In this document: positions 36,483 to 46,771 of the stretch, in pieces | Layout of the letters: each line of letters begins with the position of its first letter | How positions within the stretch are numbered: position 1 is the stretch's first letter | Assembly: GCF_002261185.1 (NCBI RefSeq) | Contig: NZ_NEVQ01000011.1 | Location: 32,410-96,409, forward strand | Direction of reading: 5' to 3' | DNA: 64,000 bases | Source: Bordetella genomosp. 4 | Lineage (GTDB): Bacteria > Pseudomonadota > Gammaproteobacteria > Burkholderiales > Burkholderiaceae_B | The notes under the pieces: generated by a model | The model's database searches: none | What the model was told of the DNA's origin: nothing | What the model saw: the letters and a program-made list of their open reading frames with translations, nothing else | Position numbers and translations under genes: made by a program

Positions 36483-36805
36483 ACGGGAGGCAGTTGCCAC
36501 GGCAATGTAGCTATGCGTTTTTTCGAGGCTCACGCTCAAGGGATTGAGGAAAGAGCAGCGTTCAGAATGCCGAGACCCATCGTGGAAAATACGGTAGTCC
36601 ATGACGATCTCGGGTGATGGCTGATATGTTGGAACGGTCGCAATGTTCCACCACTATTTCTCAAAGTGTGTTGGAGTTTGATGGGTTGTCGAAGTATGTT
36701 GGATTGGGCGGTTTTTCTGGATAATCCATCCAGCCGCAGCGGATTTATCGATATTGCCTTGCTGTATATGCTGAAACTCCTTTCCATCCGAGCAGGAGTT
36801 TTTCC
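36483..36805. other. Intergenic region, possible gene remnant
   Basis: A 323 bp gap. On the reverse strand the stretch near 36536-36620 encodes a plausible-looking peptide end (TVFSTMGLGILNAAL) but it has no start or ribosome site and I could not assign it. The 3' part is AT-richer and must contain the promoter of the SDR gene at 36806, which has an AGCAGGAG site. Base use is less coding-like than the flanks. Confidence 0.35.
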
Positions 36806-37579
36806 ATGGCAGACCATTCCATCAAGGGTAAAGTCGCGTTGATCGCGGGCGGTGCAAAGAACCTGGGCGGCTTGATTGCGCGTGATCTGGCTGAACAGGG
36901 CGCGAAAGCCGTGGCCATTCACTACAACAGCGCAGCGAGCAAAGCCGATGCCGACGCCACGGTGGCCGCGATTCAGGCCGCGGGGGCCAAGGCCGTGGCG
37001 ATCCAGGCAGATTTGACGACGGCTGGAGCTGTCGAGAAACTTTTCGCCGATGCGATTGCTGCAGTAGGCAAGCCCGATATCGCGATCAATACCGTGGGCA
37101 AGGTTCTGAAAAAACCATTCACCGAGATCACCGAGGTCGAGTACGATGAGATGACGGCGGTGAATGCCAAGTCCGCCTTTTTCTTCTTGAAAGAAGCGGG
37201 GAAACACGTCAACGATAACGGCAAAGTCGTGACGCTGGTGACGTCGCTCTTGGGCGCATTTACGCCATTCTATGCAGCGTATGCCGGTACGAAGGCGCCG
37301 GTTGAACACTTTACGCGGGCCGCTGCCAAGGAGTTCGGTGCTCGCGGCATCTCCGTCACGGCCGTCGGCCCCGGCCCGATGGACACGCCATTCTTCTATC
37401 CTGCCGAAGGCGCCGATGCCGTGGCGTACCATAAGACAGCTGCGGCGCTGTCGCCGTTTTCGAAAACGGGCTTGACGGATATTGAGGATGTCGTACCCTT
37501 TATCCGTCATTTGGTCAGTGACGGCTGGTGGATCACGGGGCAGACGATTTTGATCAACGGTGGCTACACCACCAAGTGA
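36806..37579 (+). CDS. SDR family oxidoreductase
   Basis: Short-chain dehydrogenase/reductase of 257 aa. The cofactor loop reads AGGAKNLGG, a variant of TGxxxGxG. NTVGK replaces the usual NNAG. The active site is VTSLLGAFTPFYAAYAGTK, with YAGTK as YxxxK, and the end is WWITGQTILINGGYTTK. These loop variants occur in a subgroup of bacterial SDRs. A CAGGAG site precedes ATG 36806. Two small genes follow closely, so it likely heads a three-gene transcript. The substrate is unknown. Confidence 0.88.
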   Translation: MADHSIKGKVALIAGGAKNLGGLIARDLAEQGAKAVAIHYNSAASKADADATVAAIQAAGAKAVAIQADLTTAGAVEKLFADAIAAVGKPDIAINTVGKVLKKPFTEITEVEYDEMTAVNAKSAFFFLKEAGKHVNDNGKVVTLVTSLLGAFTPFYAAYAGTKAPVEHFTRAAAKEFGARGISVTAVGPGPMDTPFFYPAEGADAVAYHKTAAALSPFSKTGLTDIEDVVPFIRHLVSDGWWITGQTILINGGYTTK

Positions 37580-37586
37580 GGGCACA

Positions 37587-37835
37587 ATGCGTACGGTGAT
37601 TTTTATCGTGGTGGGGCTGGTTGTGGCAGCAGCGCTGCTGCGTTGGGTCCCCGTACCATATCGGACCTGGGCCGCGGGTTTGTTTACCGCAGCCTGGTTT
37701 GGTGTGTCGGCCTGGAATCTGCGTACTGGCCTGTCACACGGATATACCTTGGCCGAAGAGCTGCCTATTCACGTGGCGCTCTTTGGTATTCCGGTTGCAA
37801 TGGCCTGGGGGGTATGGTGGTGGTTACGACGTTAA
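37587..37835 (+). CDS. Small membrane protein
   Basis: An 82 aa protein with two or three hydrophobic segments: VIFIVVGLVVAAALL near the N-terminus, WAAGLFTAAWFGVSAWNL in the middle and VALFGIPVAMAWGVWWWLRR at the C-terminus. It starts 7 bp after the SDR stop at ATG 37587 and overlaps the next gene by 22 bp, which supports it as real and translationally coupled. I do not recognise the family. Confidence 0.7.
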   Translation: MRTVIFIVVGLVVAAALLRWVPVPYRTWAAGLFTAAWFGVSAWNLRTGLSHGYTLAEELPIHVALFGIPVAMAWGVWWWLRR

Positions 37836-38401
37836 ACACATGGCGGGCCGATGCGCAGGATCTGCCGGACGAGGCGCTAGCGGTCGTGCGATTTTGGCGT
37901 GACGCCGGCGCCGATCGCTGGTTCAACAAGTCAGAGGCGTTTGACGAGGAATTCCGCGGGCGCTTTCTGTCTCTGCATGAGGCGGCTGCACGCGGCGAAC
38001 TTGATGGTTGGGCGCGGACAGCCGAGGGGGCGTTGGCGCTGCTGATATTGCTGGATCAGTTTCCGCGCAATGCCTTCAGAGGGACGGCTCGTATGTACGA
38101 GACCGACGCGCGGGCCAGAATGATCGCGCACCAGGCTGTCGATAATGGTCTGGACGAACAGGTAGAAAAGGCCCTGCGGGTTTTCTTTTATCTGCCATTT
38201 TCCCATTCCGAAAATATCCAGGATCAGCGCCGTGGGGTCGAGCGGAATCAGCGCTTGGGACAGCCCTGGTTGACGCATGCCTTGGGACATGCCGATATCA
38301 TTGAACGCTTTGGCCGTTTTCCTCATCGCAATCCGCTGCTAGGGCGCAGTACGACGGCGCAGGAACAGGCTTTTCTCGATGCGGGCGGTTTTGCCGGCTG
38401 A
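37814..38401 (+). CDS. DUF924 family protein
   Basis: A 195 aa cytoplasmic alpha-helical protein. The family's conserved core is visible: VVRFWRDAGADRWFNKSEAFDEEF, then ALALLILLDQFPRNAFRGTARMYETDARAR, YLPFSHSENIQDQ and GRFPHRNPLLGR. The function is unknown; the fold resembles tetratricopeptide-like helical repeats. ATG 37814 lies inside the end of the small membrane protein gene and has a GGGGGG stretch as ribosome site. A longer frame upstream is antisense-like extension and is rejected. Confidence 0.88.
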   Translation: MVVVTTLNTWRADAQDLPDEALAVVRFWRDAGADRWFNKSEAFDEEFRGRFLSLHEAAARGELDGWARTAEGALALLILLDQFPRNAFRGTARMYETDARARMIAHQAVDNGLDEQVEKALRVFFYLPFSHSENIQDQRRGVERNQRLGQPWLTHALGHADIIERFGRFPHRNPLLGRSTTAQEQAFLDAGGFAG

Positions 38402-38435
38402 TTACTGGACTCTTTCACGCCCATAGGCGAGCTGC

Positions 38436-39341
38436 GTGGATAAATTCGATCAATATCGCGTGTTTGTCCAGGTGGCGGAAATGGGCAGCTTTATTAAAGC
38501 GGCTCACGCGCTCGATTTGCCTCGAGCCTCTGTCTCTGCGGCCGTTCAGCAGTTGGAAACGCGAATGGGGGCTCGTTTGCTGCACCGGACGACGCGCCAT
38601 GTGCGGCTGACGGCAGACGGCGAGCAACTGCTCGAACGCGTGCGGCCTCTGCTGACCGAGATCGAAAGCATCGATCAGTTGTTCGAACTCAGTGAACGCC
38701 AGGTGTCAGGCCGACTGAATATCGACGTGCCGAGCCGCATCGCCAGACGCCTGATCGCGCCGGCGCTGCCCGCTTTGTTGCGTCGCCATCCTCGCCTGCA
38801 ATTGGCGCTGGGATCGTCCGATCGTGCCATTGATCTGATTCAAGAAGGGGTAGATTGCGCCGTGCGTATCGGTACGTTGCACGACAGCAGCCTCGTCGTA
38901 CGGCCTCTGGGACGGATCGCATTGATCAATTGCGCCAGCCCTGCGTATTTGCGAGAGCAGGGCGAGCCTACGCATCCCGATGACCTGGCTGCCGGCCATT
39001 GGGCGGTAGGGTACGCCTCCGCGACGACGGGGCGGGAAATGCCATGGGAGTATGTCGGGCCGGACGGCGACGAACATGCGCTCGTATTGCCTAGCAGGGT
39101 GGTCGTAAACAACGCCGAGAGCTACATCGCCTGCTGCCTGGCAGGGATGGGATTGATACAAATTCCCCGTTTCGACGTGCAGCACTTGTTGGACTCCAGC
39201 GCGTTGTGCGAGGTCCTGCCCGACTATCGTGCCGCGGCCATGCCCGTGGCCTTGCTTTATCCCCATCGCCGCCAGCGCTCCCGGCGGCTGGCCGTGTTTC
39301 TGGAGTGGTTCGAGCACCTGATGCGGCCGTATTTGGGGTAA
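38436..39341 (+). CDS. LysR-family transcriptional regulator
   Basis: LysR regulator of 301 aa, same broad group as the one at 35577 (MDKFDQYRVFVQVAEMGSF). The recognition helix is LPRASVSAAVQQLE, and the effector domain opens GRLNIDVPSRIARRLIAPAL, with DCAVRIGTL. GTG 38436 has AGGCGAG upstream. It lies 34 bp after the DUF924 gene in the same direction and could be part of that transcript. The target is unknown. Confidence 0.9.
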   Translation: MDKFDQYRVFVQVAEMGSFIKAAHALDLPRASVSAAVQQLETRMGARLLHRTTRHVRLTADGEQLLERVRPLLTEIESIDQLFELSERQVSGRLNIDVPSRIARRLIAPALPALLRRHPRLQLALGSSDRAIDLIQEGVDCAVRIGTLHDSSLVVRPLGRIALINCASPAYLREQGEPTHPDDLAAGHWAVGYASATTGREMPWEYVGPDGDEHALVLPSRVVVNNAESYIACCLAGMGLIQIPRFDVQHLLDSSALCEVLPDYRAAAMPVALLYPHRRQRSRRLAVFLEWFEHLMRPYLG

Positions 39342-39352
39342 TCCCTCGGTAT

Positions 39353-39399
39353 GAAAATTAATTTTCTTGAATACAATTACAATGTAAATTAATTTACAT
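39353..39399. promoter_or_regulatory. Tandem perfect palindromes, probable RpiR operators
   Basis: GAAAATTAATTTTC (39353-39366) is a perfect 14 bp palindrome and ATGTAAATTAATTTACAT (39382-39399) a perfect 18 bp palindrome. Both share the core AAATTAATTT. Their centres are 31 bp apart, about three helical turns, so two dimers would bind on the same face. They lie 45-90 bp before the RpiR-type gene, in an AT-rich island in GC-rich DNA. Confidence 0.75.
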
Positions 39400-39444
39400 G
39401 CACCGGCGTATCGCCGTATTCTCTACGTAGCACCCTCCCGATTC

Positions 39445-40326
39445 ATGACTCAGGCGCCTTTGTCTGTTGCAGCGCGGATAGCCCGTGCGCAGCCCTCGTT
39501 CAGCCCCATCCAGCACCAGATGGCGGAATACGTGCTCGCGCATCAGTTTCGCGTGGCGACCATGACGATCGATGAATTCGCCGCGGCGGTCGGGGTCTCG
39601 GTGGCGTCGGCCAACCGGTTTGCCCGTGCGCTGGATCTGCCGGGGTACCCCCAGTTTCGGGCTGAATTGGCGCGTGGATTCGAGTCTGCTCTCGAACCCG
39701 TAGAGAAAATGCGCGTCGAGCTGGCCCATTCCGCCACGGCAGCGCAGGTCATGGCCTCCGCGCTGGAAGAAGACATCCGCAATGCGCAGCGTACGTTGCA
39801 GGAACTGGATCCAGAGGCCTGTGAGCGCGCGGTGGATATGGTGTTGGCTGCCGAGCGGGTATTCATTATCGGTTTCGGGTCCAGCGGCTTCTTGGCGGGG
39901 CTCTTGCAGCGTGGTCTGTACATGCATTTGCACGCCTGCGAGTCGCTGGCCGGTCCGGGCGGGGTGTCGCATGCCGCTCGCCAGATGGTCCGCATGACGT
40001 CACGCGATCTGGTGATTGCCATTGGGTTCCCGCGTTATCTGGCCGATACCGTGACCTTGAGCCGGGCGGCCCAGCAGGCCGGTGTGCCGGTGCTGGTATT
40101 GACGGACAAAGCCACCTCCCCGCTGGCACCATTGGCAACTGTGGCGTTATACGCGCATTCCGCGCGCCAGTTGTCCTCCAATTCGGAGACGGCTGCATTG
40201 GGGCTGATAGAGGGGCTGTCCGCCGCAGTCGCCCATCGTTCCAAAAATTCAATTCAAGCCGCTGCAGGCGTGACGCAGTCCGTCATGCCGTGGCTATTTC
40301 ATGGTGCAGGAGCAGGAAAAAGATGA
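39445..40326 (+). CDS. MurR/RpiR-family transcriptional regulator
   Basis: Regulator of 293 aa with an N-terminal RpiR helix-turn-helix (about 5-80: SPIQHQMAEYVLAHQFRVATMTIDEFAAAVGVSVASANRFARALD in pieces) and a C-terminal SIS domain (about 130-260: RVFIIGFGSSGFLAGLLQRG). SIS domains usually sense sugar phosphates. Here the gene heads a peptide-transport and peptidase cluster: its stop overlaps the isoaspartyl peptidase start by 4 bp (ATGA). Two perfect palindromes upstream are likely its own operators. Control of the whole gsi-like operon is inferred. Confidence 0.92.
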   Translation: MTQAPLSVAARIARAQPSFSPIQHQMAEYVLAHQFRVATMTIDEFAAAVGVSVASANRFARALDLPGYPQFRAELARGFESALEPVEKMRVELAHSATAAQVMASALEEDIRNAQRTLQELDPEACERAVDMVLAAERVFIIGFGSSGFLAGLLQRGLYMHLHACESLAGPGGVSHAARQMVRMTSRDLVIAIGFPRYLADTVTLSRAAQQAGVPVLVLTDKATSPLAPLATVALYAHSARQLSSNSETAALGLIEGLSAAVAHRSKNSIQAAAGVTQSVMPWLFHGAGAGKR

Positions 40327-41303
40327 TTCAGCCGGTGATCGCCATTCACGGCGGAGCGGGGGCTATGTCGCGGGCCGCGATGTCGCCCGAGAAAGAGCAA
40401 GAGTATCTGCAGGCGCTGCGCAGCATCGTGCAGGCTGGCCAGACTGTGTTGGCTCAGGGCGGCAGCGCATTGGATGCCGTGACTGAAGCAGTGCGTTTGC
40501 TCGAGGACTGTCCCTTGTTCAATGCGGGCCACGGCGCGGTGTTCACCAGTGCCGGTACGCATGAGCTGGACGCGTCGATCATGGACGGCGCGACGTTGCG
40601 CTCCGGCGCGATCGCCAACGTCAATTGCGTGCGCAACCCGGTGTTGGCCGCACGCAAGGTCATGGAAAACAGCAAGCACGTGTTCTTTGTCGGTGAGGGC
40701 GCCGTCGATTTCGCCCGCAGCGAGGGCCTGGAAATCGTCGATCCGTCGTATTTCTCCACCGAAGCGCGGCGCGAGCAATTGTTGCGCGTGCAACGCGAGA
40801 GCCCCGAGGCTGCCGTGTTGGATCACGACGGTCAGGCGCTGGTGGCGCGTGGCCAGCCGGCTCCGGCAGACCCGCTGGATGCTGACAAGAAATTCGGCAC
40901 GGTGGGCGCCGTCGCTGTCGATGCGCAGGGCAATGTCGCTGCAGCAACGTCGACCGGCGGTATCACCAACAAACAAGTCGGCCGCGTCGGCGATGCACCA
41001 ATGATCGGTGCGGGTTGCTACGCGAACAATCGTACCTGTGCAGTGTCCACCACCGGTACAGGCGAAATGTTCATCCGCATGGTGGCGGCCTATGACGTGT
41101 CGGCGCTGATGGAATACCAGGGCGCTTCGCTCGAGGCCGCGGCCAGCCGCGTGGTGCACGAAAAATTGCCGACCATCGCGGGCAAGGGCGGTTTGATCGC
41201 CGTGGACGGCCAGGGCAATGTGACCCTGCCGTTCAACACCGAAGGCATGTATCGCGGCTACGGCCGAGTGGGCGAAGACGCTGTCGTCGCCATTTACCGA
41301 TGA
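40323..41303 (+). CDS. iaaA: Isoaspartyl peptidase / plant-type L-asparaginase
   Basis: N-terminal nucleophile hydrolase of 326 aa that cuts beta-aspartyl dipeptides and asparagine. The precursor should self-cleave before T193 in KKFGTVGAVAVD, giving alpha and beta chains. IAIHGGAGAM opens the protein, and the beta chain has STGGITNKQVGRVGDAPMIG and STTGTGEMF. ATG 40323 overlaps the regulator stop, with AGGAGCAGG upstream. In E. coli iaaA also precedes gsiABCD, so the neighbourhood matches known biology. Confidence 0.95.
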   Translation: MIQPVIAIHGGAGAMSRAAMSPEKEQEYLQALRSIVQAGQTVLAQGGSALDAVTEAVRLLEDCPLFNAGHGAVFTSAGTHELDASIMDGATLRSGAIANVNCVRNPVLAARKVMENSKHVFFVGEGAVDFARSEGLEIVDPSYFSTEARREQLLRVQRESPEAAVLDHDGQALVARGQPAPADPLDADKKFGTVGAVAVDAQGNVAAATSTGGITNKQVGRVGDAPMIGAGCYANNRTCAVSTTGTGEMFIRMVAAYDVSALMEYQGASLEAAASRVVHEKLPTIAGKGGLIAVDGQGNVTLPFNTEGMYRGYGRVGEDAVVAIYR

Positions 41304-41344
41304 CACTGACGTCATCACGCATTTAGTTAGGAACGGAATTCAAT

Positions 41345-43231
41345 ATGGTTGATCGCGCTCAGACGCTGGCGATGCCGGAAAACCGCGTGGTCCAGGTCGA
41401 TGACCTGACGGTGCGCTTTGTGACCTCTGAACGAACGGTAGAGGCGGTGCGCAATCTGTCGTTCCATGTCGATCGTGGCGAGACCTTGGCTATCGTTGGC
41501 GAGTCGGGGTCGGGCAAGTCCGTGACGTCGCTGTCGCTGATGCGCCTGGTCGAGCATGGCGGCGGGCGCATCGCTCAGGGCCGCATGGCGCTGCGCCGCC
41601 GCAATAACGAGATCGTGAACCTGGCCGGCGCTTCGCAACGCATGATGCGCAGTGTACGCGGCGCCGATATGGCGATGATTTTCCAAGAGCCGATGACGTC
41701 GTTGAATCCGGTGTTCACGGCGGGCGACCAGATTGCGGAAACGATTCGTCTGCACCAGGGCATGGACGCTGCTGCGGCGCGTGCCGAGGCTTTGCGCATG
41801 CTGGAGCAGGTCCGCATTCCCGAAGCCAAATCCGTGCTCGATCGCCACCCGCATCAATTGTCCGGCGGTATGCGTCAGCGTGTGATGATCGCAATGGCGT
41901 TGGCCTGCAAGCCTGCATTGTTGATTGCGGACGAGCCGACCACGGCGCTGGATGTGACCATCCAGGCACAGATCCTGCAACTCATCCGTCAGTTGCAAGA
42001 CGAGATGCACATGGGCGTGGTGTTCATCACACACGACATGGGCGTCGTAGCCGAGGTGGCCGATCGTGTGCTGGTCATGTTCCGCGGCGACAAAGTCGAA
42101 GAAGGTTCGGCTGATCAGGTGTTTGCAGCGCCTCAGCACCAATACACCAAGGCCTTGCTCTCTGCTGTGCCGCGATTGGGTGCGATGCAAGGCACGGATC
42201 TGCCGGCGCGTTTTCCGCTGTTGCAAGTCGATGGCCAGGCGCAACCTGTGGCAAAGGACGGCGATGCCAGCACGCAGGAAGTGCCGCGCGCAAAACAGGA
42301 TCCTGTTCTCAGCGTGCGCGATCTGGTGACGCGTTTCGATCTGCGCGGCGGCATATTCAGCCGCGTGCAACGCCGTGTGCATGCCGTTGAAAAAGTGAGT
42401 TTTGATCTGTATCCGGGCGAGACGCTCTCGCTGGTGGGCGAGTCCGGTTGCGGGAAATCTACGACCGGCCGTTCGCTGTTGCGCCTGGTTCAAAGCCAGA
42501 GCGGCCAGATCCTGTTTGGCGGCCGCGACATCATCAAACTCAAAAATACCGAACTGCAGGCATTGCGTCGCGATATTCAGTTCGTATTCCAGGACCCGTT
42601 TGCTTCGCTGGATCCGCGTGTGACGGTCGGCTTTTCCATCATGGAGCCGCTGTTGGTGCATGGTGTGGCCTCGGGCCGCGAAGCCGAGGCGCGTGTGGCC
42701 GAGTTGCTCGAACGCGTCGGTTTGCCTGCCGAGGTTGCGCAGCGCTATCCGCATGAATTTTCCGGCGGTCAACGTCAACGCGTGTGTATCGCGCGGGCAC
42801 TGGCGTTGAATCCCAAGGTCGTGATCGCCGACGAATCCGTGTCGGCCTTGGACGTGTCCATCCAGGCGCAAATCGTCAACCTGCTGATCGATCTTCAACG
42901 CGACCTGGGCGTGTCGTTCCTGTTCATTTCGCACGATATGGCAGTGGTCGAACGCATCAGCCATCGTGTCGCGGTGATGTATCTGGGACAGATCGTCGAG
43001 ATCGGTCCGCGCCGCGCCATTTTCGAAAACCCCCAACATCCCTACACCAAGAAGCTGATGTCGGCCGTGCCGATCGCCGATCCGGCGCGTCGCCATCTCA
43101 AGCGCACCTTGTTGTCCGATGAAATCCCGAGCCCGATCCGCAAGGTCGGCGACGAGCCCGTCGTCGAGTCGCTGGTGCAGGTCGGCCCGGGGCATTTTGT
43201 TGCGCGTCATGCAGTGGGTGGCGCGTATTGA
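41345..43231 (+). CDS. gsiA: Peptide/glutathione ABC importer, fused ATP-binding subunit
   Basis: ATPase subunit of 628 aa made of two fused nucleotide-binding domains, as in GsiA. Domain 1 has Walker A GESGSGKS at 52-59 and signature LSGGMRQRV with [12 protein letters not shown]. Domain 2 has Walker [10 protein letters not shown] near 365 and FSGGQRQRV with [12 protein letters not shown]. Each domain ends with the peptide-transporter-type C-terminal block ([26 protein letters not shown]). It drives import through GsiC and GsiD. It follows iaaA by 41 bp in the same operon. Confidence 0.94.
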   Translation: MVDRAQTLAMPENRVVQVDDLTVRFVTSERTVEAVRNLSFHVDRGETLAIVGESGSGKSVTSLSLMRLVEHGGGRIAQGRMALRRRNNEIVNLAGASQRMMRSVRGADMAMIFQEPMTSLNPVFTAGDQIAETIRLHQGMDAAAARAEALRMLEQVRIPEAKSVLDRHPHQLSGGMRQRVMIAMALACKPALLIADEPTTALDVTIQAQILQLIRQLQDEMHMGVVFITHDMGVVAEVADRVLVMFRGDKVEEGSADQVFAAPQHQYTKALLSAVPRLGAMQGTDLPARFPLLQVDGQAQPVAKDGDASTQEVPRAKQDPVLSVRDLVTRFDLRGGIFSRVQRRVHAVEKVSFDLYPGETLSLVGESGCGKSTTGRSLLRLVQSQSGQILFGGRDIIKLKNTELQALRRDIQFVFQDPFASLDPRVTVGFSIMEPLLVHGVASGREAEARVAELLERVGLPAEVAQRYPHEFSGGQRQRVCIARALALNPKVVIADESVSALDVSIQAQIVNLLIDLQRDLGVSFLFISHDMAVVERISHRVAVMYLGQIVEIGPRRAIFENPQHPYTKKLMSAVPIADPARRHLKRTLLSDEIPSPIRKVGDEPVVESLVQVGPGHFVARHAVGGAY

Positions 43232-43306
43232 TGTTGCCGGCGGCGGCATGCCGCCGGTCTGTTTTGTTCACTAAACCGTCTCTCCTTTTTGATTTCAGGA
43301 GCTGCA

Positions 43307-44860
43307 ATGATGAAAGTACTGCGCCCCACTAAGCTGATGGCCGCCGCCGCGCTGGCCTTTGGCGTGCTCGCTTCGCCCTTGGCTCACGCCAGCAAGGACG
43401 TTACCTTCGCGGTATCGATCGCGCTGGAAACGCTCGATCCGTACAACACGAACAGCACCCTGAACCAGGCTGTCGGCAAGGCCTATTACGAGGGTCTGTT
43501 TGAGTTCGACAAAGACCTGAAGATTCAGAAAGTCCTGGCCACTGACTACTCTGTCAGCGAAGACGGTCTGGTCTATACCTTCAAGCTGCGTCCTGGCGTC
43601 AAATTCCAAGACGGCACCGATTTCAACGCCGAAGCAGTCAAGATCAACTTCGACCGTCCCGCCAATCCGGACAATCGCCTGTCGCGCTACATCCAGTTCA
43701 GCGTGATCGATCACATCGATGTGGTGGATCCCCTGACGGTCAAGATCACGCTGAAAAAGCCGTTCTCGGCTTTCTTGAACGCCTTGGCTCACCCGGCTGC
43801 CATGATGATTTCGCCTGCCGCGTTGAAAAAATACGGCAAGGAAATCGGTTTTCACCCCGTGGGCACCGGTCCGTTCGAATTCGTCGAGTGGAAGCCCGCC
43901 GAATACCTGAAGGTCAAGAAGTTCGACGGCTATTGGAACAAGGGCAAGCCGAAAGTTGATTCGATCACGTTCCGCACCGTGACCGACAACAACACGCGTG
44001 CTGCCGTGGTGCAGACGGGCGAAGCCCACTTCGCGTTCCCCGTGCCGTTCGAGCAAGCGGCAATCCTGGCCAAGAACGACAAGCTGGACGTGGTCGATCA
44101 CAAGAACTCGATCATGGCCCGCTACCTGTCGATGAACACGCAGGTCAAGCCTTTCAATGACCCCAAGGTTCGCCAAGCCATCAACTACGCCATCAACAAA
44201 CAAGCGTTGGCGAAAGTGGCATTCAACGGCTATGCCACCATCGTCGATGGCGTTGTGCCCACTGGCGTGGATTACGCACACAAGACGGGTCCGTGGCCCT
44301 ACGATCCCGCCAAGGCGCGTCAACTGCTGAAGGAAGCAGGCTACGAAAAGGGCTTCGAGACGCAGTTGTGGTCGGCTTATAACGACGGCACGTCGGTCAA
44401 GGTGGTCCAGTTCCTGCAGCAACAGCTCGCTCAGGTCGGCATCAAGACCTCGGTAGAAGTATTGGAGTCGGGCCAACGCGTGCAGCGCGTGCAGCAAGTG
44501 CAAAAGCCTGAAGACGCCAAGGTTCGCCTCTACTACGCGGGCTGGTCGTCCTCGACCGGCGAAGCAGACTGGGGCCTGCGTCCCTTGCTGAGCACCGGTG
44601 CTTTCCCGCCTGTGCTGAACAACGTGTCGTACTACTCCAACAAGTCTGTGGACGATGGCATTCAAGAAGCCCTGGCCACGACGGATCGTGCGAAAAAGAC
44701 CGAGATCTACAACAAAGTTCAGGAAACCATCTGGAATGACGCCCCCTGGGCCTTCCTGGTGACCCAGAACAACGTGTACGTGAAATCGAAGAACCTGAGC
44801 GGTGTGTATGTCGAACCCGACACCTCGTTCTGGTTCGGTGACATCGATCTCAAGCAGTAA
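43307..44860 (+). CDS. gsiB: Peptide/glutathione ABC importer, periplasmic binding protein
   Basis: Family 5 solute-binding protein of 517 aa. The signal peptide ends at SPLAHA, residue 28. The mature protein opens [21 protein letters not shown] and carries the family 5 blocks [38 protein letters not shown] and [14 protein letters not shown]. GsiB relatives bind glutathione; other members bind oligo- or dipeptides, so the true ligand here is open. CAGGAG precedes ATG 43307. It sits between the ATPase and the permeases. Confidence 0.93.
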   Translation: MMKVLRPTKLMAAAALAFGVLASPLAHASKDVTFAVSIALETLDPYNTNSTLNQAVGKAYYEGLFEFDKDLKIQKVLATDYSVSEDGLVYTFKLRPGVKFQDGTDFNAEAVKINFDRPANPDNRLSRYIQFSVIDHIDVVDPLTVKITLKKPFSAFLNALAHPAAMMISPAALKKYGKEIGFHPVGTGPFEFVEWKPAEYLKVKKFDGYWNKGKPKVDSITFRTVTDNNTRAAVVQTGEAHFAFPVPFEQAAILAKNDKLDVVDHKNSIMARYLSMNTQVKPFNDPKVRQAINYAINKQALAKVAFNGYATIVDGVVPTGVDYAHKTGPWPYDPAKARQLLKEAGYEKGFETQLWSAYNDGTSVKVVQFLQQQLAQVGIKTSVEVLESGQRVQRVQQVQKPEDAKVRLYYAGWSSSTGEADWGLRPLLSTGAFPPVLNNVSYYSNKSVDDGIQEALATTDRAKKTEIYNKVQETIWNDAPWAFLVTQNNVYVKSKNLSGVYVEPDTSFWFGDIDLKQ

Positions 44861-44916
44861 TCGCAAGCAAGGCTCGGCGGATGCATGGGGCATCCGCCGA
44901 CGTCTCAGGAATTTCA

Positions 44917-45837
44917 ATGCTGACCTATATCGTCAAACGTTTATTGGGCATGATCCCGACCCTGTTGTTGGTCTCGGTGGTCGTGTTCTTGTTTGTGCAC
45001 ATGCTCCCGGGCGATCCGGCGCGCCTGGCCGCGGGCCAGGATGCCGACCAGGCCACGGTCGAGCTCGTGCGCCAGGAGCTCGGGCTGGATCTGCCCTTGC
45101 CGCAGCAATTCGTGCGCTACTTCAGCCATATGCTGCAAGGCGATCTCGGCCACTCGCTGCGTACCAAGCGGCCCGTGGCGACTGAAATCGCCGAGCGCTT
45201 CATGCCCACGATGTGGTTGACGATCGCCAGTATGATCTGGTCAGTCGCCTTCGGGATGGTCTTCGGTATCGTCTCTGCCGTCTGGCGCAATCGTTGGCCT
45301 GACCGTGTCCTCATGACGCTGGCCGTGTCGGGGATTTCGTTCCCGGCATTTGCTTTGGGCATGATGCTGATGCAGGTCTTCTCGGTGAATCTGGGATGGC
45401 TGCCTACCGTGGGCGCCTCGAGCTGGAAACACTATATTCTGCCGTCCATCACGCTGGGTGCCGCCGTGGCGGCAGTGATGGCGCGATTCACGCGGGCATC
45501 GTTCGTCGAAGTCATCCAAGAGGATTTCGTGCGTACGGCACGGGCCAAGGGCCTCACAGAAAACCGCGTGGTCATCAAGCACACGCTGCGCAATGCGCTG
45601 ATTCCCGTGGTCACCATGATGGGCCTGCAGTTCGGCTTCTTGCTAGGCGGCTCAATTGTGGTCGAGACAGTGTTCAACTGGCCAGGGCTGGGCCGGCTGC
45701 TGGTCGATGCCGTGACGCAGCGTGACTATCCTGTGATTCAGGGGCTGGTGCTGCTGTTCTCGCTGGAATTCATTTTGATCAACTTGATTGTCGACGTGCT
45801 CTATGGCGTCATCAATCCCAGTATCCGTTATAAGTGA
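44917..45837 (+). CDS. gsiC: Peptide/glutathione ABC importer, permease 1
   Basis: Inner-membrane permease of 306 aa in the DppB/GsiC class, with about six helices. It opens [19 protein letters not shown], then [13 protein letters not shown]. The coupling motif [21 protein letters not shown] faces the ATPase. It ends [25 protein letters not shown] lies before ATG 44917. It pairs with the permease at 45845 to form the channel. Confidence 0.95.
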   Translation: MLTYIVKRLLGMIPTLLLVSVVVFLFVHMLPGDPARLAAGQDADQATVELVRQELGLDLPLPQQFVRYFSHMLQGDLGHSLRTKRPVATEIAERFMPTMWLTIASMIWSVAFGMVFGIVSAVWRNRWPDRVLMTLAVSGISFPAFALGMMLMQVFSVNLGWLPTVGASSWKHYILPSITLGAAVAAVMARFTRASFVEVIQEDFVRTARAKGLTENRVVIKHTLRNALIPVVTMMGLQFGFLLGGSIVVETVFNWPGLGRLLVDAVTQRDYPVIQGLVLLFSLEFILINLIVDVLYGVINPSIRYK

Positions 45838-45844
45838 GGCGGGC

Positions 45845-46744
45845 ATGAGCAATACGACTACCGCCACTACCGTGCAGGCTGCCAAACAGAACGAGGTGCG
45901 CACGCCGCTGACCGAGTTCTGGCGCAAATTCAAAAAGCAGAAACTCGCCGTGGGCGCAGGGATTTTCGTCCTGCTGCTGGTCTTGGTGGCGATTTTTGCG
46001 CGCTGGATTGTTCCTTTTGATCCGGAGAACTTCTTTGACTATGACGCGCTGAATGCGGGACCGTCTGCGACCCATTGGCTGGGCGTGGATTCGCTGGGCC
46101 GGGATATCTTCAGCCGCATCATTGCGGGGGCACAGATCTCGTTGGCCGCAGGTTTCCTGTCGGTCGCCATGGGTGCCGTGGTTGGCACGTTGATGGGTCT
46201 GATGGCAGGGTACTACGAGGGCTGGTGGGAACGCATCACCATGCGTATTTCGGACGTGCTGCTGGCATTTCCCGGCATGTTGCTGGCGATCGGCGTGGTA
46301 GCCATTCTGGGCTCGAGCATGGTCAACGTGATCGTTGCTGTGGCCGTATTCAGCGTGCCGGCGTTTGCGCGCCTGGTACGCGGCAATACGCTCGCCATCA
46401 AGCAGATGACCTACGTTGAGGCCGTGCGCAGTATCGGTGCGTCGGACTGGACCATCATCATGCGCCATATTCTGCCCGGCACGATCTCACCGATCGTGGT
46501 CTATGGCACGATGCGTATCGGCACGTCAATCATCACGGCCGCCAGCTTGTCGTTCCTGGGGATGGGCGCGCAGCCGCCCACGCCGGAATGGGGCGCGATG
46601 CTGAACGAGGCACGTGCCGATATGGTGCTGGCCCCGCACGTGGCGATTTTCCCGGCGCTGGCGATTTTCCTGACCGTGTTGGCGTTCAACCTGTTGGGTG
46701 ATGGTCTGCGCGATGCCTTGGATCCGAAAATCGATCGCCGTTGA
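45845..46744 (+). CDS. gsiD: Peptide/glutathione ABC importer, permease 2
   Basis: Second permease of the DppC/GsiD class, 299 aa. The N-terminal cytoplasmic stretch [18 protein letters not shown] leads into helix 1. [21 protein letters not shown] and the EAA-like coupling loop [20 protein letters not shown] are clear, and it ends with [17 protein letters not shown] 45845 follows the gsiC stop by 7 bp with GAGGCGGG. A strong terminator downstream probably ends the operon. Confidence 0.95.
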   Translation: MSNTTTATTVQAAKQNEVRTPLTEFWRKFKKQKLAVGAGIFVLLLVLVAIFARWIVPFDPENFFDYDALNAGPSATHWLGVDSLGRDIFSRIIAGAQISLAAGFLSVAMGAVVGTLMGLMAGYYEGWWERITMRISDVLLAFPGMLLAIGVVAILGSSMVNVIVAVAVFSVPAFARLVRGNTLAIKQMTYVEAVRSIGASDWTIIMRHILPGTISPIVVYGTMRIGTSIITAASLSFLGMGAQPPTPEWGAMLNEARADMVLAPHVAIFPALAIFLTVLAFNLLGDGLRDALDPKIDRR

Positions 46745-46771
46745 ACCGCGAGCGTGATCCGCAGTGAATCG

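Noticed and set aside
41327..43249. 640-codon open frame on the reverse strand across gsiA
   Set aside because: It is fully antisense to a gsiA gene with two complete ABC ATPase domains. Its translation is rich in His, Gln and Arg, typical of shadow frames in GC-rich DNA, and it has no motif.
43295..44917. 540-codon reverse-strand frame across gsiB
   Set aside because: Antisense to a clear family 5 binding protein with signal peptide; no ribosome site and no family pattern.
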